Source: an uncultured cyanobacterium (GTDB lineage: Bacteria; Cyanobacteriota; Cyanobacteriia; Cyanobacteriales; Microcystaceae). From it: a stretch of DNA of 64,000 nt. A model generated the notes under the pieces. That model saw only the letters and a list, made by a program, of their open reading frames with translations, was not told the origin of the DNA and searched no databases. Each line of letters starts with the position of its first letter. Within the stretch, counting starts at the first letter, position 1. The position numbers and the translations under genes were made by a program. Location: positions 1 to 64,000 of the forward strand of contig CAISPN010000094.1 of assembly GCA_903887375.1 (NCBI GenBank). Direction: 5' to 3'. Of the stretch, positions 45,302 to 54,590 are shown piece after piece.

Positions 45302-46384
45302 ATGAGCATAGAAGTTGACTATCTTTTTCCTAGCCAAAGCGATGGAGCCAAACAGGCAGAGATGATTGCCATTGGACAGACTGCCGGCACTTGGTCTGCT
45401 AAATATGTTCATAAAGAGGATTGCTTCAAAGAGCATCTAGGCCAAGTAGTCAGTCTCGATAGGCTAGAAAACGGCTCTCAAGTTGCCAGAATTAAATTTC
45501 CCCTAAATAACACTGAGAACGACATTGCTAGTCTTTTGACCATGATCTTTGGGAAATATTCTATGGCTGGCACTGCCAAGGTGATCCAAGTCAAGTTACC
45601 TGAGGGCTACGGAACTAGTCCCAAATTCGGGATAACTGGTATCCGTCAAAAGTTGGGAGTATGGGATCGCCCATTAGTGATGTCAATTTTTAAACCCGCT
45701 TTGGGACTAAGTGCCAGTGAGCATGCCACGATTCTGCAAGAAGTAGCCTCAGCTGGTCTGGATATTATCAAAGATGAAGAATTACTTGGTGATTTACCCA
45801 GCGCTCCTACATTAGAGAGATTGAAAGCTTGCACTCACGTAATTGATCAATATCAACAACAAACAGGAAAAACACTTCTCTACGCAGTCAATGTGACAGG
45901 GCGGGCTGATGTTTTACTTGAAAGGGCCAGACTACTGGTCAAAAATGGTGCCAATGCTCTTTTGCTAAATGTTTTGAGCTATGGTTTTTCTGTTTTAGAA
46001 GCTTTAGCTAACGATAGTGAAATCCAAGTTCCCATATTTGCCCATCCAGCCCTAGCTGGGGCAATTTGTGGTTCACCTGATTATGGCTTAAGTTATGAGG
46101 TGGTGCTAGGAACTCTCATGGCCCACGCAGGGGCCGATGCTGTCTTGTTGCCCTCATCTTATGGGAATTTACAACTCAAAGCTCACCAAGAGCAAGAAAT
46201 CCGTGATATTTTGCGCTCTAGAAATATTTTTCCAGTACCTTCAGCGGGCATACGCCCTGCTATAGTCCCTCAAGCTTTAGCAGATTATGGTATTGATGTA
46301 ATTCTCAATGCTGGTACGGGTATCATGGATCATCCAGCAGGACCACAAGAAGGAGTAAATGCTTTTTCCAAGCTGTTAAAATGA
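45302..46384 (+). CDS. mtnW: RuBisCO-like protein (type IV), likely diketo-methylthiopentyl-1-phosphate enolase
   Basis: 360 residues. N-terminal alpha/beta domain (1-125), then a RuBisCO-type barrel. K131 (IFKPALGLS) matches the substrate-binding lysine, and K157-D158-E159-E160 (IIKDEELL) matches the carbamylated Lys and metal ligands. The phosphate-binding end is PSAGIRP and NAGTGIMDHPAGP. It is shorter than true RuBisCO (~470) and than Bacillus MtnW (~414). Adjacency to mtnD supports the methionine-salvage role. The phosphatase that should act between them is not in the neighbourhood. Confidence 0.88.
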   Translation: MSIEVDYLFPSQSDGAKQAEMIAIGQTAGTWSAKYVHKEDCFKEHLGQVVSLDRLENGSQVARIKFPLNNTENDIASLLTMIFGKYSMAGTAKVIQVKLPEGYGTSPKFGITGIRQKLGVWDRPLVMSIFKPALGLSASEHATILQEVASAGLDIIKDEELLGDLPSAPTLERLKACTHVIDQYQQQTGKTLLYAVNVTGRADVLLERARLLVKNGANALLLNVLSYGFSVLEALANDSEIQVPIFAHPALAGAICGSPDYGLSYEVVLGTLMAHAGADAVLLPSSYGNLQLKAHQEQEIRDILRSRNIFPVPSAGIRPAIVPQALADYGIDVILNAGTGIMDHPAGPQEGVNAFSKLLK

Positions 46385-46400
46385 GCACATAAAATCACTA

Positions 46401-47081
46401 GTGTTATGGTTTAAAAATATAAAGAGTATGACCCAAAACCAATATACCCAACAACAAATTGATGCATGGCTATCTGGACTTTTGAGCGTAGCTTGGGCCG
46501 ATGGGGATTTTGGAGAACAAGAACAAGCAATCATAGCTTCTAGTATCGGAAAGTCCAAATCAAGTATCCAAAATTCAATATCACCCAAACAACTGCGCGC
46601 AGGTCTAGGTGATGATCCAAACTTGGCTGAACAATTCATCAGAACTGCTGTTATGGTAGCCATAGCAGATGGAATTTACTCCGTGCAAGAATTTAAACTG
46701 ATTCATGAATTTAGTGAGGCATTAGATCTAAAAGTGGAAGCCCTATCATCATTAGAAGAGACACTCTGTAAACCACACCCAGATGATCCCAATGGAGAAT
46801 TAGTAAATGGTGTTGTTGACCATAGTCTGTTGAACCCAGTTAAGGAATGGTTAGATCAAGTTGAAGTCAAAGATCCTCGTTTAGCTCGTTTCCTCTGTAA
46901 GATGATCCCGGCTCAATGTCCTTTTGAGAGAGATGTTACACTTTTTGGACATAAAATAGTTCATATTCCACCAATGTGTAAATTGAATCCTCTCTATGAT
47001 CAATTAGTAGGACTTCGCTTTAGATCTCTTTCCTATCTAGCTGACGAATGCCATGAAGATATAACCGAATACATACAATAA
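46401..47081 (+). CDS. TerB-like domain plus Mo-nitrogenase C-terminal-type domain
   Basis: 226 residues. The N-terminal TerB-like half shows two acidic motifs, WADGDFGEQEQAII and IADGIYSVQEFKLI. The C-terminal part (about 150-226: DPRLARFLCKMIPAQCPFERD, HKIVHIPPMCKLNPLYDQLVGLRFRSL) is the small domain named Mo-dependent nitrogenase C-terminus, with three cysteines. Despite the name it is widespread in cyanobacteria regardless of nitrogen fixation. The stop codon is followed directly by the obgE ATG. Confidence 0.8.
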   Translation: MLWFKNIKSMTQNQYTQQQIDAWLSGLLSVAWADGDFGEQEQAIIASSIGKSKSSIQNSISPKQLRAGLGDDPNLAEQFIRTAVMVAIADGIYSVQEFKLIHEFSEALDLKVEALSSLEETLCKPHPDDPNGELVNGVVDHSLLNPVKEWLDQVEVKDPRLARFLCKMIPAQCPFERDVTLFGHKIVHIPPMCKLNPLYDQLVGLRFRSLSYLADECHEDITEYIQ

Positions 47082-48083
47082 ATGCAGTTCATTGATCAAG
47101 CCACAATCGAAGTCAGAGCAGGCAAAGGGGGCGATGGCATAGTTGCTTTTCGCCGCGAAAAGTATGTTCCAGCGGGCGGCCCTTCAGGTGGCAATGGAGG
47201 CAAGGGTGGCTCGGTCAATTTGATCGCAGTTGAAAATTTACAGACATTATTGGATTTTCAATATGCCCGCTCTTTTAAAGCCGATGATGGTAAAAGAGGT
47301 GGTCCCAGCAACTGTACTGGAGCCAATGGAGAAGACCGATCCATCAAAGTCCCCTGTGGAACTATGGTTTATGATGCTGATACTGAAGAAGTTTTGGCAG
47401 ATTTGATTGAAAATGGACAGAGCTTCTGCGCTGCCAAGGGTGGTAAAGGTGGTCTGGGTAATCAGCATTTTCTAAGCAATCGCAACCGAGCTCCTGAATA
47501 TGCTCTACCTGGACTTGAAGGAGATGTGCGCAATCTGCGATTGGAATTAAAATTACTGGCAGAAGTTGGGATCATTGGCCTGCCCAATGCTGGTAAATCT
47601 ACTTTGATTGCAGCGCTCTCTTCGGCCAGACCAAAAATAGCCAACTATCCTTTTACAACCCTTGTGCCAAATTTGGGGGTTGTCCGCAAACCAAGCGGTG
47701 ATGGTACAGTCTTTGCCGATATTCCTGGGTTGATTGAAGGGGCCCACCAAGGAGTAGGCTTAGGGCATGATTTTTTGCGACATATCGAAAGAACTCGCTT
47801 ACTTGTTCACTTAGTTGACTTGACAGCAGAAAATCCCCTGCAAGATTTCAAGATAATCTTAGAAGAGCTCAAATCCTATGGAAGAGGTTTAGAGCAAAAA
47901 CCTCAAATTGTAGTTCTCAATAAAATTGATGCAGTTCAAGAGCTAGATCTTGAAAATCTCCGGCAAGAACTTAACAAAATTATTAAAGGGCAAATTTTAA
48001 CCATTTCGGCTGTTACTAGAGTAGGGCTAGATGAATTGATGCAAAATGTTTGGAATCAACTTGATGCTGAAAATTCAAGGTAA
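47082..48083 (+). CDS. obgE: GTPase ObgE/CgtA
   Basis: 333 residues. Glycine-rich Obg fold at the N terminus ([24 protein letters not shown]), then the G domain with [12 protein letters not shown] (G1), [17 protein letters not shown] (G3) and LNKIDAV (G4). It lacks the C-terminal OCT extension, as in other short Obg proteins. Role: late 50S assembly and stress control. Starts immediately after the TerB gene. Confidence 0.96.
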   Translation: MQFIDQATIEVRAGKGGDGIVAFRREKYVPAGGPSGGNGGKGGSVNLIAVENLQTLLDFQYARSFKADDGKRGGPSNCTGANGEDRSIKVPCGTMVYDADTEEVLADLIENGQSFCAAKGGKGGLGNQHFLSNRNRAPEYALPGLEGDVRNLRLELKLLAEVGIIGLPNAGKSTLIAALSSARPKIANYPFTTLVPNLGVVRKPSGDGTVFADIPGLIEGAHQGVGLGHDFLRHIERTRLLVHLVDLTAENPLQDFKIILEELKSYGRGLEQKPQIVVLNKIDAVQELDLENLRQELNKIIKGQILTISAVTRVGLDELMQNVWNQLDAENSR

Positions 48084-48125
48084 GCTAGAGTTGATCTTAT
48101 CCTAGCAATACCATATACAAGTCAT

Positions 48126-50582
48126 ATGTCCTATGATTCTAATTTTTCTGTAAATTCAGGTCTTACCTCGCAAGAAGTAGCAGAGCGCCGCGCAGCTGGA
48201 CAGGACAATAATACACATTTGCAATCGAGCCGCTCATATCGTCAGATTCTTTCAGAAAACCTTTTTACTTTTGTCAATGGGGTTTTCTTTCTCATCTCAC
48301 TAGTGATGATCCGCCTAGGGCGAATCAGCGATGGAGTGTTAGTTGTAATTGTCATTTTTGGGGGAGTGCTGGTCAATATTTATCAAGAGATCTGGGCTAA
48401 ACAAAAGTTAGATCGCATTGCTCTTTTGAATCGTCCTACTGCCACTGTAGTACGTGATGGTCAGGAAATCAACATCGACCCCAATTTAATAGTCTTGGAT
48501 GATATCTTAACAGTGCGAGCCGGGGACCAAATTGTAGTAGATGGAGAAATTGTAGGCCAAGGCAAGATTGAGGTAGATGAATCTCTCCTGACAGGAGAAT
48601 CAGACTTGATTCCCAAAAAAGCCGGTGATCAATTATATTCTGGTACTTTTTGCGTCAGCGGGCTAGCTCACTATCAAGCCCAAAAAGTAGGCATAGAGAC
48701 TGTAGCCTACCGATTGATGGCTAGCGCTCGTACTTTCCGTCGGGTTCTAACTTCCCTGCAAAAGGAGATCAATCTTTTAATTCGTATTTTTATTCTGCTG
48801 GCTTGTTTTTTGTGGATTTTGGTGGCTATCAGTTTTTTAAGCCTTAATCTTTCACTTAATGATGTCGTTCAAAAAGCGGCAGTTGTAGCCGGATTGGTTC
48901 CAGCTGGCTTGCTTTTGGCTATCACTCTATCTTACGGACTTGGGGCTGTCAGGATGCTCGGACAAGATGTCTTGATCCAACAGGCTAATGCTGTGGAATC
49001 ATTAAGCGATATTAATATACTATGCCTAGATAAAACAGGGACCCTGACTGCCAATACAATCAAGCTAGATAGCATCTATCCCCTGACAATCTCTCCAGAG
49101 CAGTTGATTGGGCTGCTTGCTGATTACAATGCCAGCACCAAAACTCCGAACAAGACTAGTGAAGCTATTCAACTGGCCTATCCAACCTCTCCCAGACAAT
49201 TGAGCCAAGAGATTGCTTTTACCTCTGCGCGCAAATGGAGCGCCTTAGCTTTTGCTGATGATTCGACTAGTTACTACCTAGGAGCTCCTGAGATATTAGG
49301 AAAGTCATTAAATTTAGAACCTAAGGCCAAAAATTGGATTAATGATTCTACCCAAGAGGGTTTAAGAGTATTATTAATGTCCAGAAGTAATCAAACTCTA
49401 TTGGAAAATTCACCTCAATTACCATCTGATCTTGAGCCATTAGGCTTAGTTTGCTTTAGCGATCAACTCAGGCCCCAAGTCAAAGAAACCCTTGCAGGTT
49501 TTACGCAAGCTGGTATCGTGATCAAGGTGATTTCCGGAGATAATCCCACAACAGTGGCTGCCATTGCCAAACAGGCAGGTTTAGGATCGGACATTCAAGC
49601 AATTTCTGGCCCGCAATTAGCAGAATTGGAGGATTCCCAGTTTGACCAAGCTGCCCAAAATTATACTATTTTTGGCAGGATCACACCTGAACAAAAAGCT
49701 AAACTAGTAAAGAGTTTACGTAGCAATGGTAATCATGTGGCAATGATTGGCGATGGGGTCAATGACATACCCTCACTCAAACAAGCAGATCTAGCTATTT
49801 CTATGGAAAGTGGCTCTAAGGCAACTAGAAGCGTAGCTGATATTGTTTTGCTTAAAGATTCCTTTGGCTCACTTCCCCATACATTTTTAGAGGGACAGAG
49901 AATTCGCAATGCCATCTTGGATGTGATGAAGCTCTTTCTAGTCAGGATTGTCTGTATTACTTTATTGATATTTGCTACCGGCTTAGTAACTGAAGGATTC
50001 CCACTACAAAATAAACAAAGCGCAGTAGTTACCTTGATTGGGATAGGTTTTCCCACCATGTTGATTCCCCTTTGGGCTAAACCGGGAGCTAGAAGTAACA
50101 GAAGCTTGATTCCTGCTACGCTCAATTTTGTCTTGCCCTCATCTATCACTTTGACTTTGGTTTCTTTATTAGTTTACTTGACCTTTTTAGTAGTAGCAAT
50201 TTTGGATCTACCAGCTACAGCTAGCTTAGCCAATATAGATCATTCGATTCCTCGTAGCGCTCTAGTATGCATACTCATTGTAGGAGAGCTTTTATTGATT
50301 CCTTTTCTCAAGCCACCAACTACAGCTTGGGTTGCTGGAGAGCCCCTTGATGGGGATTGGCGCTATAGCATTATGTCTGGAGTTTTGCTTGTGATCTATT
50401 TTTTGGGGGTATCAATTGGCCCGTTTAGACGCTTTTTTGAATTGTCACCTCTTAGTCCTATGAGCTATCTTTTTATTGGACTAGTAGGCCTTGAATGGGC
50501 ATTGATTCTACGTGCCATCTGGCGCAGTCGCTTTTTTGACAAATTTTTAGGTATTGACCTTACTACTTCCAGTTGGCATTAA
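48126..50582 (+). CDS. P-type cation-transporting ATPase (CtpE-like)
   Basis: 818 residues. Actuator motif VDESLLTGESD, phosphorylation site CLDKTGTLTAN, hinge MIGDGVNDIPSLKQADLAIS, and about eight to ten TM helices. The TM4 motif is VPAGLLLAITLSYGLGAVRM, with Pro-Ala-Gly rather than Pro-Glu-Gly. This resembles the CtpE group of bacterial ATPases linked to calcium. No N-terminal metal-binding domain or CPC motif, so heavy-metal export is unlikely. The ion is not certain. The next gene starts four bases after its stop. Confidence 0.85.
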   Translation: MSYDSNFSVNSGLTSQEVAERRAAGQDNNTHLQSSRSYRQILSENLFTFVNGVFFLISLVMIRLGRISDGVLVVIVIFGGVLVNIYQEIWAKQKLDRIALLNRPTATVVRDGQEINIDPNLIVLDDILTVRAGDQIVVDGEIVGQGKIEVDESLLTGESDLIPKKAGDQLYSGTFCVSGLAHYQAQKVGIETVAYRLMASARTFRRVLTSLQKEINLLIRIFILLACFLWILVAISFLSLNLSLNDVVQKAAVVAGLVPAGLLLAITLSYGLGAVRMLGQDVLIQQANAVESLSDINILCLDKTGTLTANTIKLDSIYPLTISPEQLIGLLADYNASTKTPNKTSEAIQLAYPTSPRQLSQEIAFTSARKWSALAFADDSTSYYLGAPEILGKSLNLEPKAKNWINDSTQEGLRVLLMSRSNQTLLENSPQLPSDLEPLGLVCFSDQLRPQVKETLAGFTQAGIVIKVISGDNPTTVAAIAKQAGLGSDIQAISGPQLAELEDSQFDQAAQNYTIFGRITPEQKAKLVKSLRSNGNHVAMIGDGVNDIPSLKQADLAISMESGSKATRSVADIVLLKDSFGSLPHTFLEGQRIRNAILDVMKLFLVRIVCITLLIFATGLVTEGFPLQNKQSAVVTLIGIGFPTMLIPLWAKPGARSNRSLIPATLNFVLPSSITLTLVSLLVYLTFLVVAILDLPATASLANIDHSIPRSALVCILIVGELLLIPFLKPPTTAWVAGEPLDGDWRYSIMSGVLLVIYFLGVSIGPFRRFFELSPLSPMSYLFIGLVGLEWALILRAIWRSRFFDKFLGIDLTTSSWH

Positions 50583-50586
50583 AATA

Positions 50587-51183
50587 ATGGCTAATTCTTC
50601 TACAAGATATTCAGTAAGTATTTGGGAGACAATCGGCATCAGTTTGGGAGCCGTTGGACTGAGCTTGGCCGCAGCTTCACATTTAGCCATGAAATATCTC
50701 AATAACAATTTAGATCCCATTCGCTCTGAGACTATAGCTCAAAGCCTTATTGACTATAAAATTCCAGGCGGATCTAAGGGAGTATATGGTATCAATGTTG
50801 GCGGCGGGCAAATAGCTGTAGTCTCCAGTTTGAACAACTTGCCTAATACCGATAATCCTGAAGTAAAAATCATTATCTCTAAAATTCCTCCTACTCAAGC
50901 TGAAAATTTAAACCCAAATAGTTTTTCTGATAGTCAGTTTCAAGCAATTTCACAAAAAAATCTCAACTACCAATTCTGCGGCAAACCAACAGATCTTTTA
51001 ATCGAACAGGGACAACAAACCCTCTCTGATGGAGTACACAAAAGCCAAGCTGCTCAATATACCTTAAAAACCACAGTCGGTAGTTATCAAAGAGAGGTTA
51101 TTATCAATACCCTAGGTCAAGATTCTCAACAAAAGGCTGAATTTGTCTTAAAAAATCTTAAATGTATCGTTAAAGAATACTAA
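50587..51183 (+). CDS. Membrane-anchored protein of unknown function
   Basis: About 198 residues from ATG 50587 (MANSSTRYSV); an earlier in-frame ATG at 50554 would overlap the ATPase gene and is less likely. One N-terminal hydrophobic segment (ISLGAVGLSLAAASHLAM), then a soluble beta-rich domain, probably extracytoplasmic. No motif recognised. Seven bases separate it from pfkA, so ATPase, this gene and pfkA may be one operon. Confidence 0.7.
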   Translation: MANSSTRYSVSIWETIGISLGAVGLSLAAASHLAMKYLNNNLDPIRSETIAQSLIDYKIPGGSKGVYGINVGGGQIAVVSSLNNLPNTDNPEVKIIISKIPPTQAENLNPNSFSDSQFQAISQKNLNYQFCGKPTDLLIEQGQQTLSDGVHKSQAAQYTLKTTVGSYQREVIINTLGQDSQQKAEFVLKNLKCIVKEY

Positions 51184-51190
51184 GGTATAA

Positions 51191-52339
51191 ATGAGCAAAA
51201 AAAGAGTCGGTATCTTAACAAGCGGTGGAGATTGTCCTGGACTCAATGCCATACTCTATGCCGTACTTAAATATGCCGGTAGTTTGAATTGGACTGTCTA
51301 TGGGATAGCTAATGGGACTGATGGTTTTATTGATGTAGCTCTTGGACGCATTGATCCTGAAGATATGAGGATTGATGAGCATAGTTTTGATATTCCCGGC
51401 CAAAAAGGAATGGGCGTTTTGCTTTTTCTCAGTGGGAGCGTTTTGGGCTGTCGAGGGAAAAAACAAAGAGAACCTCAAGAAGATGAGCTAATCTGCCAAG
51501 GCTATCAAAAAATACAGCTAGATGTGTTGATTGCCATTGGTGGAGATGGTAGCTTGGAGATCATTTCTGAATTGGCCCAAAAAGGCAATTGGAATCTGGT
51601 AGCTATTCCTAAGACTATTGATAATGATGTACCTGGAACCGAAAGAGTAGTAGGGTTTGATACTGCTGTTGAAGTTGTCTCAGATGCTCTTTACAACCTC
51701 ACTTTTACTGCAGCTAGCCATGATCGCATTATGCTAGTTCAAGTTATGGGCAGAGACGCTGGACATCTGGCTCTTAGCGCTGGAATAGCTGGTGGGGCCG
51801 ATGTGATTTTGCTACCTGAGTTGGTCCCTGTGATCAATGAGCGTATAGTCAGCGAGACTTGCCTGAAAATCGCGCATATTCGTCAACATAAGCGCAAGTT
51901 TGCACTCATAGTAGTAGCTGAAGGTGTCCAGGGTGAATCTCAAGATGAACCAAGCGCTGAATATCTTAAAAGACAACTTCAGCAATATAGCCATCTGCAC
52001 AACAGTACTGGCGCTACGGGATTTTACGGTCTAGGTGAAAAGATAGAGATCAGGGTTACAATCTTAGGCCATCTCACACGCAGCAATCGACCTACTGCCA
52101 GTGATCGTCTGTTGGCTACTGCTTTTGGTATCAAAGCTATAGAGGTAATAGCAAGAGAGAAGGACAATTTTCAACGCATGGTCATCTTGCAAGAAGGACA
52201 GATACGTGATCGACCTTTAGCTGAAGTGATGAGCGAGCTAAAAGCTGCCAAATCTCACAGCGCCTGCGCTTCTCCAGTAGATCCAGATGGATTTATAGTT
52301 CAAGTAGCCAGAGCTTTGGGAATTTATCTTGGCAATTGA
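51191..52339 (+). CDS. pfkA: ATP-dependent 6-phosphofructokinase
   Basis: 382 residues. Nucleotide-binding ILTSGGDCPGLNA and IAIGGDGSLEI; catalytic PKTIDNDVPGTE with the aspartates of the family; then MGRDAGHLAL. The second half has the substrate segment LGHLTRSNRPTASDRLLAT, where most family members read LGHLQRGG. The length is that of cyanobacterial PFK, longer than the E. coli enzyme (320). Gly/Asp context suggests ATP rather than pyrophosphate as donor, but this is not certain. Confidence 0.92.
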   Translation: MSKKRVGILTSGGDCPGLNAILYAVLKYAGSLNWTVYGIANGTDGFIDVALGRIDPEDMRIDEHSFDIPGQKGMGVLLFLSGSVLGCRGKKQREPQEDELICQGYQKIQLDVLIAIGGDGSLEIISELAQKGNWNLVAIPKTIDNDVPGTERVVGFDTAVEVVSDALYNLTFTAASHDRIMLVQVMGRDAGHLALSAGIAGGADVILLPELVPVINERIVSETCLKIAHIRQHKRKFALIVVAEGVQGESQDEPSAEYLKRQLQQYSHLHNSTGATGFYGLGEKIEIRVTILGHLTRSNRPTASDRLLATAFGIKAIEVIAREKDNFQRMVILQEGQIRDRPLAEVMSELKAAKSHSACASPVDPDGFIVQVARALGIYLGN

Positions 52340-52394
52340 GTAGAATAAATATTAAGATTTATATATAAATAATTAAAGAGTTTAAGCTTGTTAT

Positions 52395-52435
52395 ACAAAG
52401 AGAAATATTTATTTACTTAAATTTTTCTCTTTTGT
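52395..52435 (+). terminator. Hairpin after pfkA
   Basis: ACAAAGAGAAA (52395-52405) pairs with TTTCTCTTTTGT (52424-52435) with one bulge. No T-run follows, so it is a weak terminator or a processing structure. The rest of the 285-base gap is AT-rich with no gene that I can see. Confidence 0.4.
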
Positions 52436-52624
52436 TGGAATCAACAGCTTATTGCCTACTTCGGCTTAAGATTTGACAGAAAACAGCTTTAATATGATTT
52501 CATGAGAGATTTTAATTAAGTCTTTTTCGTTAATTCTTGTAACAATATTGACAAATTCAACTAAATGAGACCTTTAATTTAATTAGCTGTAGAAAGCTAA
52601 AAAAACAAACAAGACGTCTTTACA

Positions 52625-53389
52625 ATGTTAAACAAACAACTCTCTCGTAAATTAGCAATCTTGGCTGTATCAGCCCTTTCTGTTTCCAGCTTTGCCTCAG
52701 CAGCTAAAGCTGTAAATTTTGTAAACGGCAACTTTGAAAGTACTACAGGCACTGTTCCTGGTGAACTAGGTTATAATGGTGTCAGTGCTACAGGTTGGGA
52801 TCCGGTTGTTGGTTTAAATCTGGTCTACACTCCTGGATCAGCTGATACAACAGGAGCTGCTACTCAATATCCCGGCACAATCCAACTTTATGGACCTGGA
52901 AATGGCCATAACAATGGCTTAACTGCTACTAGTCCTGTTGGTGGAAACTATATAGCTCTAGATGGTACTTCCGCTGCCGGCATTGGGCCTGGTCCTGCAT
53001 CTATCTCCCAAACTGTATCTGATTTGATAGTAGGACAAGAGTATGCTGTGTCATTTTGGTGGGCAGCTGGCCAACAATTTGGCTTCCCTGGAGATACTAC
53101 TGACCAATTGATTGTTAGTTTTGGAGGTGAAACTCAATCAACCCCTGTTGTAAACGTTCCCAATGCTGGCTTTCATCCTTGGGAGCAAAAAACTTTTAAA
53201 TTTACAGCTACTAATACAACTCAAGTCCTAAAGTTCTTGGCTAATGGCACTCCTGATGGCGTCCCACCTTTTGCCCTGTTAGATGGAGTTACTGTCAATT
53301 CTGTACCTGAAGCTCCAGTATACATTGGTGGAGTAGTAGCCCTAGGGTTAGGCTCTGTTCTCAGAAGCAAAATGAATAGGAAAAAATAA
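52625..53389 (+). CDS. Secreted protein with VPEAP-type C-terminal sorting signal (copy 1)
   Basis: 254 residues. Signal peptide LAILAVSALSVSSFASAAKA, then a beta-sandwich-type domain starting VNFVNGNFES (as in DUF642/choice-of-anchor proteins) with YIALDG, FWWAAG and PFALLDGVTV. The tail is SVPEAPVYIGG, a short hydrophobic stretch and RSKMNRKK. This is PEP-CTERM architecture with PEA in place of PEP. Tandem paralogue of the next gene. Exported and possibly anchored by an exosortase encoded elsewhere. Confidence 0.8.
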   Translation: MLNKQLSRKLAILAVSALSVSSFASAAKAVNFVNGNFESTTGTVPGELGYNGVSATGWDPVVGLNLVYTPGSADTTGAATQYPGTIQLYGPGNGHNNGLTATSPVGGNYIALDGTSAAGIGPGPASISQTVSDLIVGQEYAVSFWWAAGQQFGFPGDTTDQLIVSFGGETQSTPVVNVPNAGFHPWEQKTFKFTATNTTQVLKFLANGTPDGVPPFALLDGVTVNSVPEAPVYIGGVVALGLGSVLRSKMNRKK

Positions 53390-53721
53390 TCGCTTTTAAC
53401 TAATTGAGTAAAAATAGACTCTCCTAGTATGGGGGGTCTCTTTTTTTAAAATTTGCAAAAAATTCTAGAAATATAGACATTCGCCATTATCTAGGCTATA
53501 ATGTTTCTCAAGTTGCTTTTTTGTAAAATTCAATATCCATTACAAAATAGCTTCTTGTCCGTCTAGAGAATAATATTAGCCGAGTCTAAATGAGATAAAT
53601 TGGTCTTATCTCATGTTCTTGTTTAATTTTTGTAACATCTTTGGTGCGGAAAAACAGATCAGTTTTTCAATTTAAGTAAGGTTGAACGACCAAAACAAAA
53701 AAAGATCAAAAATAGGTTTTC
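53390..53721 (+). other. 332-base intergenic region between the two VPEAP genes
   Basis: It begins with a terminator (53416-53449). The remainder is AT-rich and presumably holds the promoter of the second copy. I see no gene and no strong repeat. The bases just before the two start codons differ, so the promoters were not kept after duplication. Confidence 0.5.
53416..53449 (+). terminator. Terminator of VPEAP copy 1
   Basis: AGACTCTCC (53416-53424) pairs with GGGGGGTCT (53431-53439) using G-U pairs, followed by CTTTTTTT. Confidence 0.7.
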
Positions 53722-54516
53722 TTGATGCTAAACAAACAACTATCTCGTAAATTAGCGGTTATCACTCTTTCTGCTATGTCTATTTCTAGTCTTGCCGCTG
53801 GAGCTAGAGCAGCCTATATACAAAATGGCGATTTTAGTACCTATACTGGCACAGCTTCTGGAGAATTAGGTTATAACGTAGATGCTACAGGTTGGACTTA
53901 TACTGGCTTCAATTTGCTATATACTCCAGGATCTGCTGATACATCAGGAGCGCCTAATCACTTTGGTGATTCAACCGTGCTTTGGGGTCCTGCAGATGGA
54001 TCTAACAATGGCTTAACTACCAGTCCTGCTGGTGGAAACTTTGCTGCTTTAGATGCAGATTCTCAAGTACCAGGAGCAGTCGGTCCTGGTCCTTCTTCAA
54101 TTTCTCAAGTCCTCAGCGGGCTAACAGTAGGACAAGACTATACTGTTTCTTTTTACTATGCTGGAGCCCAACAAGAAGGCGCAGATCCAGTAAATGGAGT
54201 ACCATATGATATGGCTACTAGCACTAGCTTACAAGTTAGTTGGGGTCTTAATTATAGATCTACCCCTATTTTAAATAATGAAGGAAAAGGTTTTACTGGC
54301 TGGAAACAAGCAAGCTTTACATTTACAGCTAACAGAACTGATGAAACACTCAAATTTTTAGCTACTGGCGGTCCCATTGGTCAGCCACCTATGGCTTTGT
54401 TAGATGGTGTTACTGTTACTGCTGCTTCTGTACCTGAAGCTCCAGTATACATTGGCGCTGTAGCCGCCCTAGGTTTAGGCGCTGTTTTAAGAACGAAGTT
54501 GACTAAGAAGAACTAG
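53722..54516 (+). CDS. Secreted protein with VPEAP-type C-terminal sorting signal (copy 2)
   Basis: 264 residues. Same plan as copy 1: LNKQLSRKLAV start, signal peptide, NGDFSTYTG...SGELGYN, LYTPGSADTSGAP, GGNFAALDA, PPMALLDGVTV, then SVPEAPVYIGAVAALGLGAVLRTKLTKKN. The N terminus and tail are nearly identical to copy 1, while the central loops differ by insertions, a pattern of a diversifying surface protein. Met1 or Met2 could be the start. Confidence 0.8.
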   Translation: MMLNKQLSRKLAVITLSAMSISSLAAGARAAYIQNGDFSTYTGTASGELGYNVDATGWTYTGFNLLYTPGSADTSGAPNHFGDSTVLWGPADGSNNGLTTSPAGGNFAALDADSQVPGAVGPGPSSISQVLSGLTVGQDYTVSFYYAGAQQEGADPVNGVPYDMATSTSLQVSWGLNYRSTPILNNEGKGFTGWKQASFTFTANRTDETLKFLATGGPIGQPPMALLDGVTVTAASVPEAPVYIGAVAALGLGAVLRTKLTKKN

Positions 54517-54540
54517 AGTTTGATTCATTTCGATCTATAT

Positions 54541-54567
54541 AAGGGAGTATTTGCTCCCTTTTTTTAT
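54541..54567 (+). terminator. Terminator of VPEAP copy 2
   Basis: AAGGGAG (54541-54547) pairs perfectly with CTCCCTT (54554-54560), followed by seven T. Confidence 0.85.
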
Positions 54568-54590
54568 CAACTTATTATATTTGTTAAAAA

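Noticed and set aside
45302-46384. Photosynthetic RuBisCO large subunit
   Set aside because: Too short, no small-subunit gene, and paired with mtnD. The active-site pattern fits the type IV enolase group.
46401-47081. Evidence of nitrogen fixation
   Set aside because: The Mo-nitrogenase C-terminal domain name is historical. No nif genes are in the window, and the domain occurs in non-fixing cyanobacteria.
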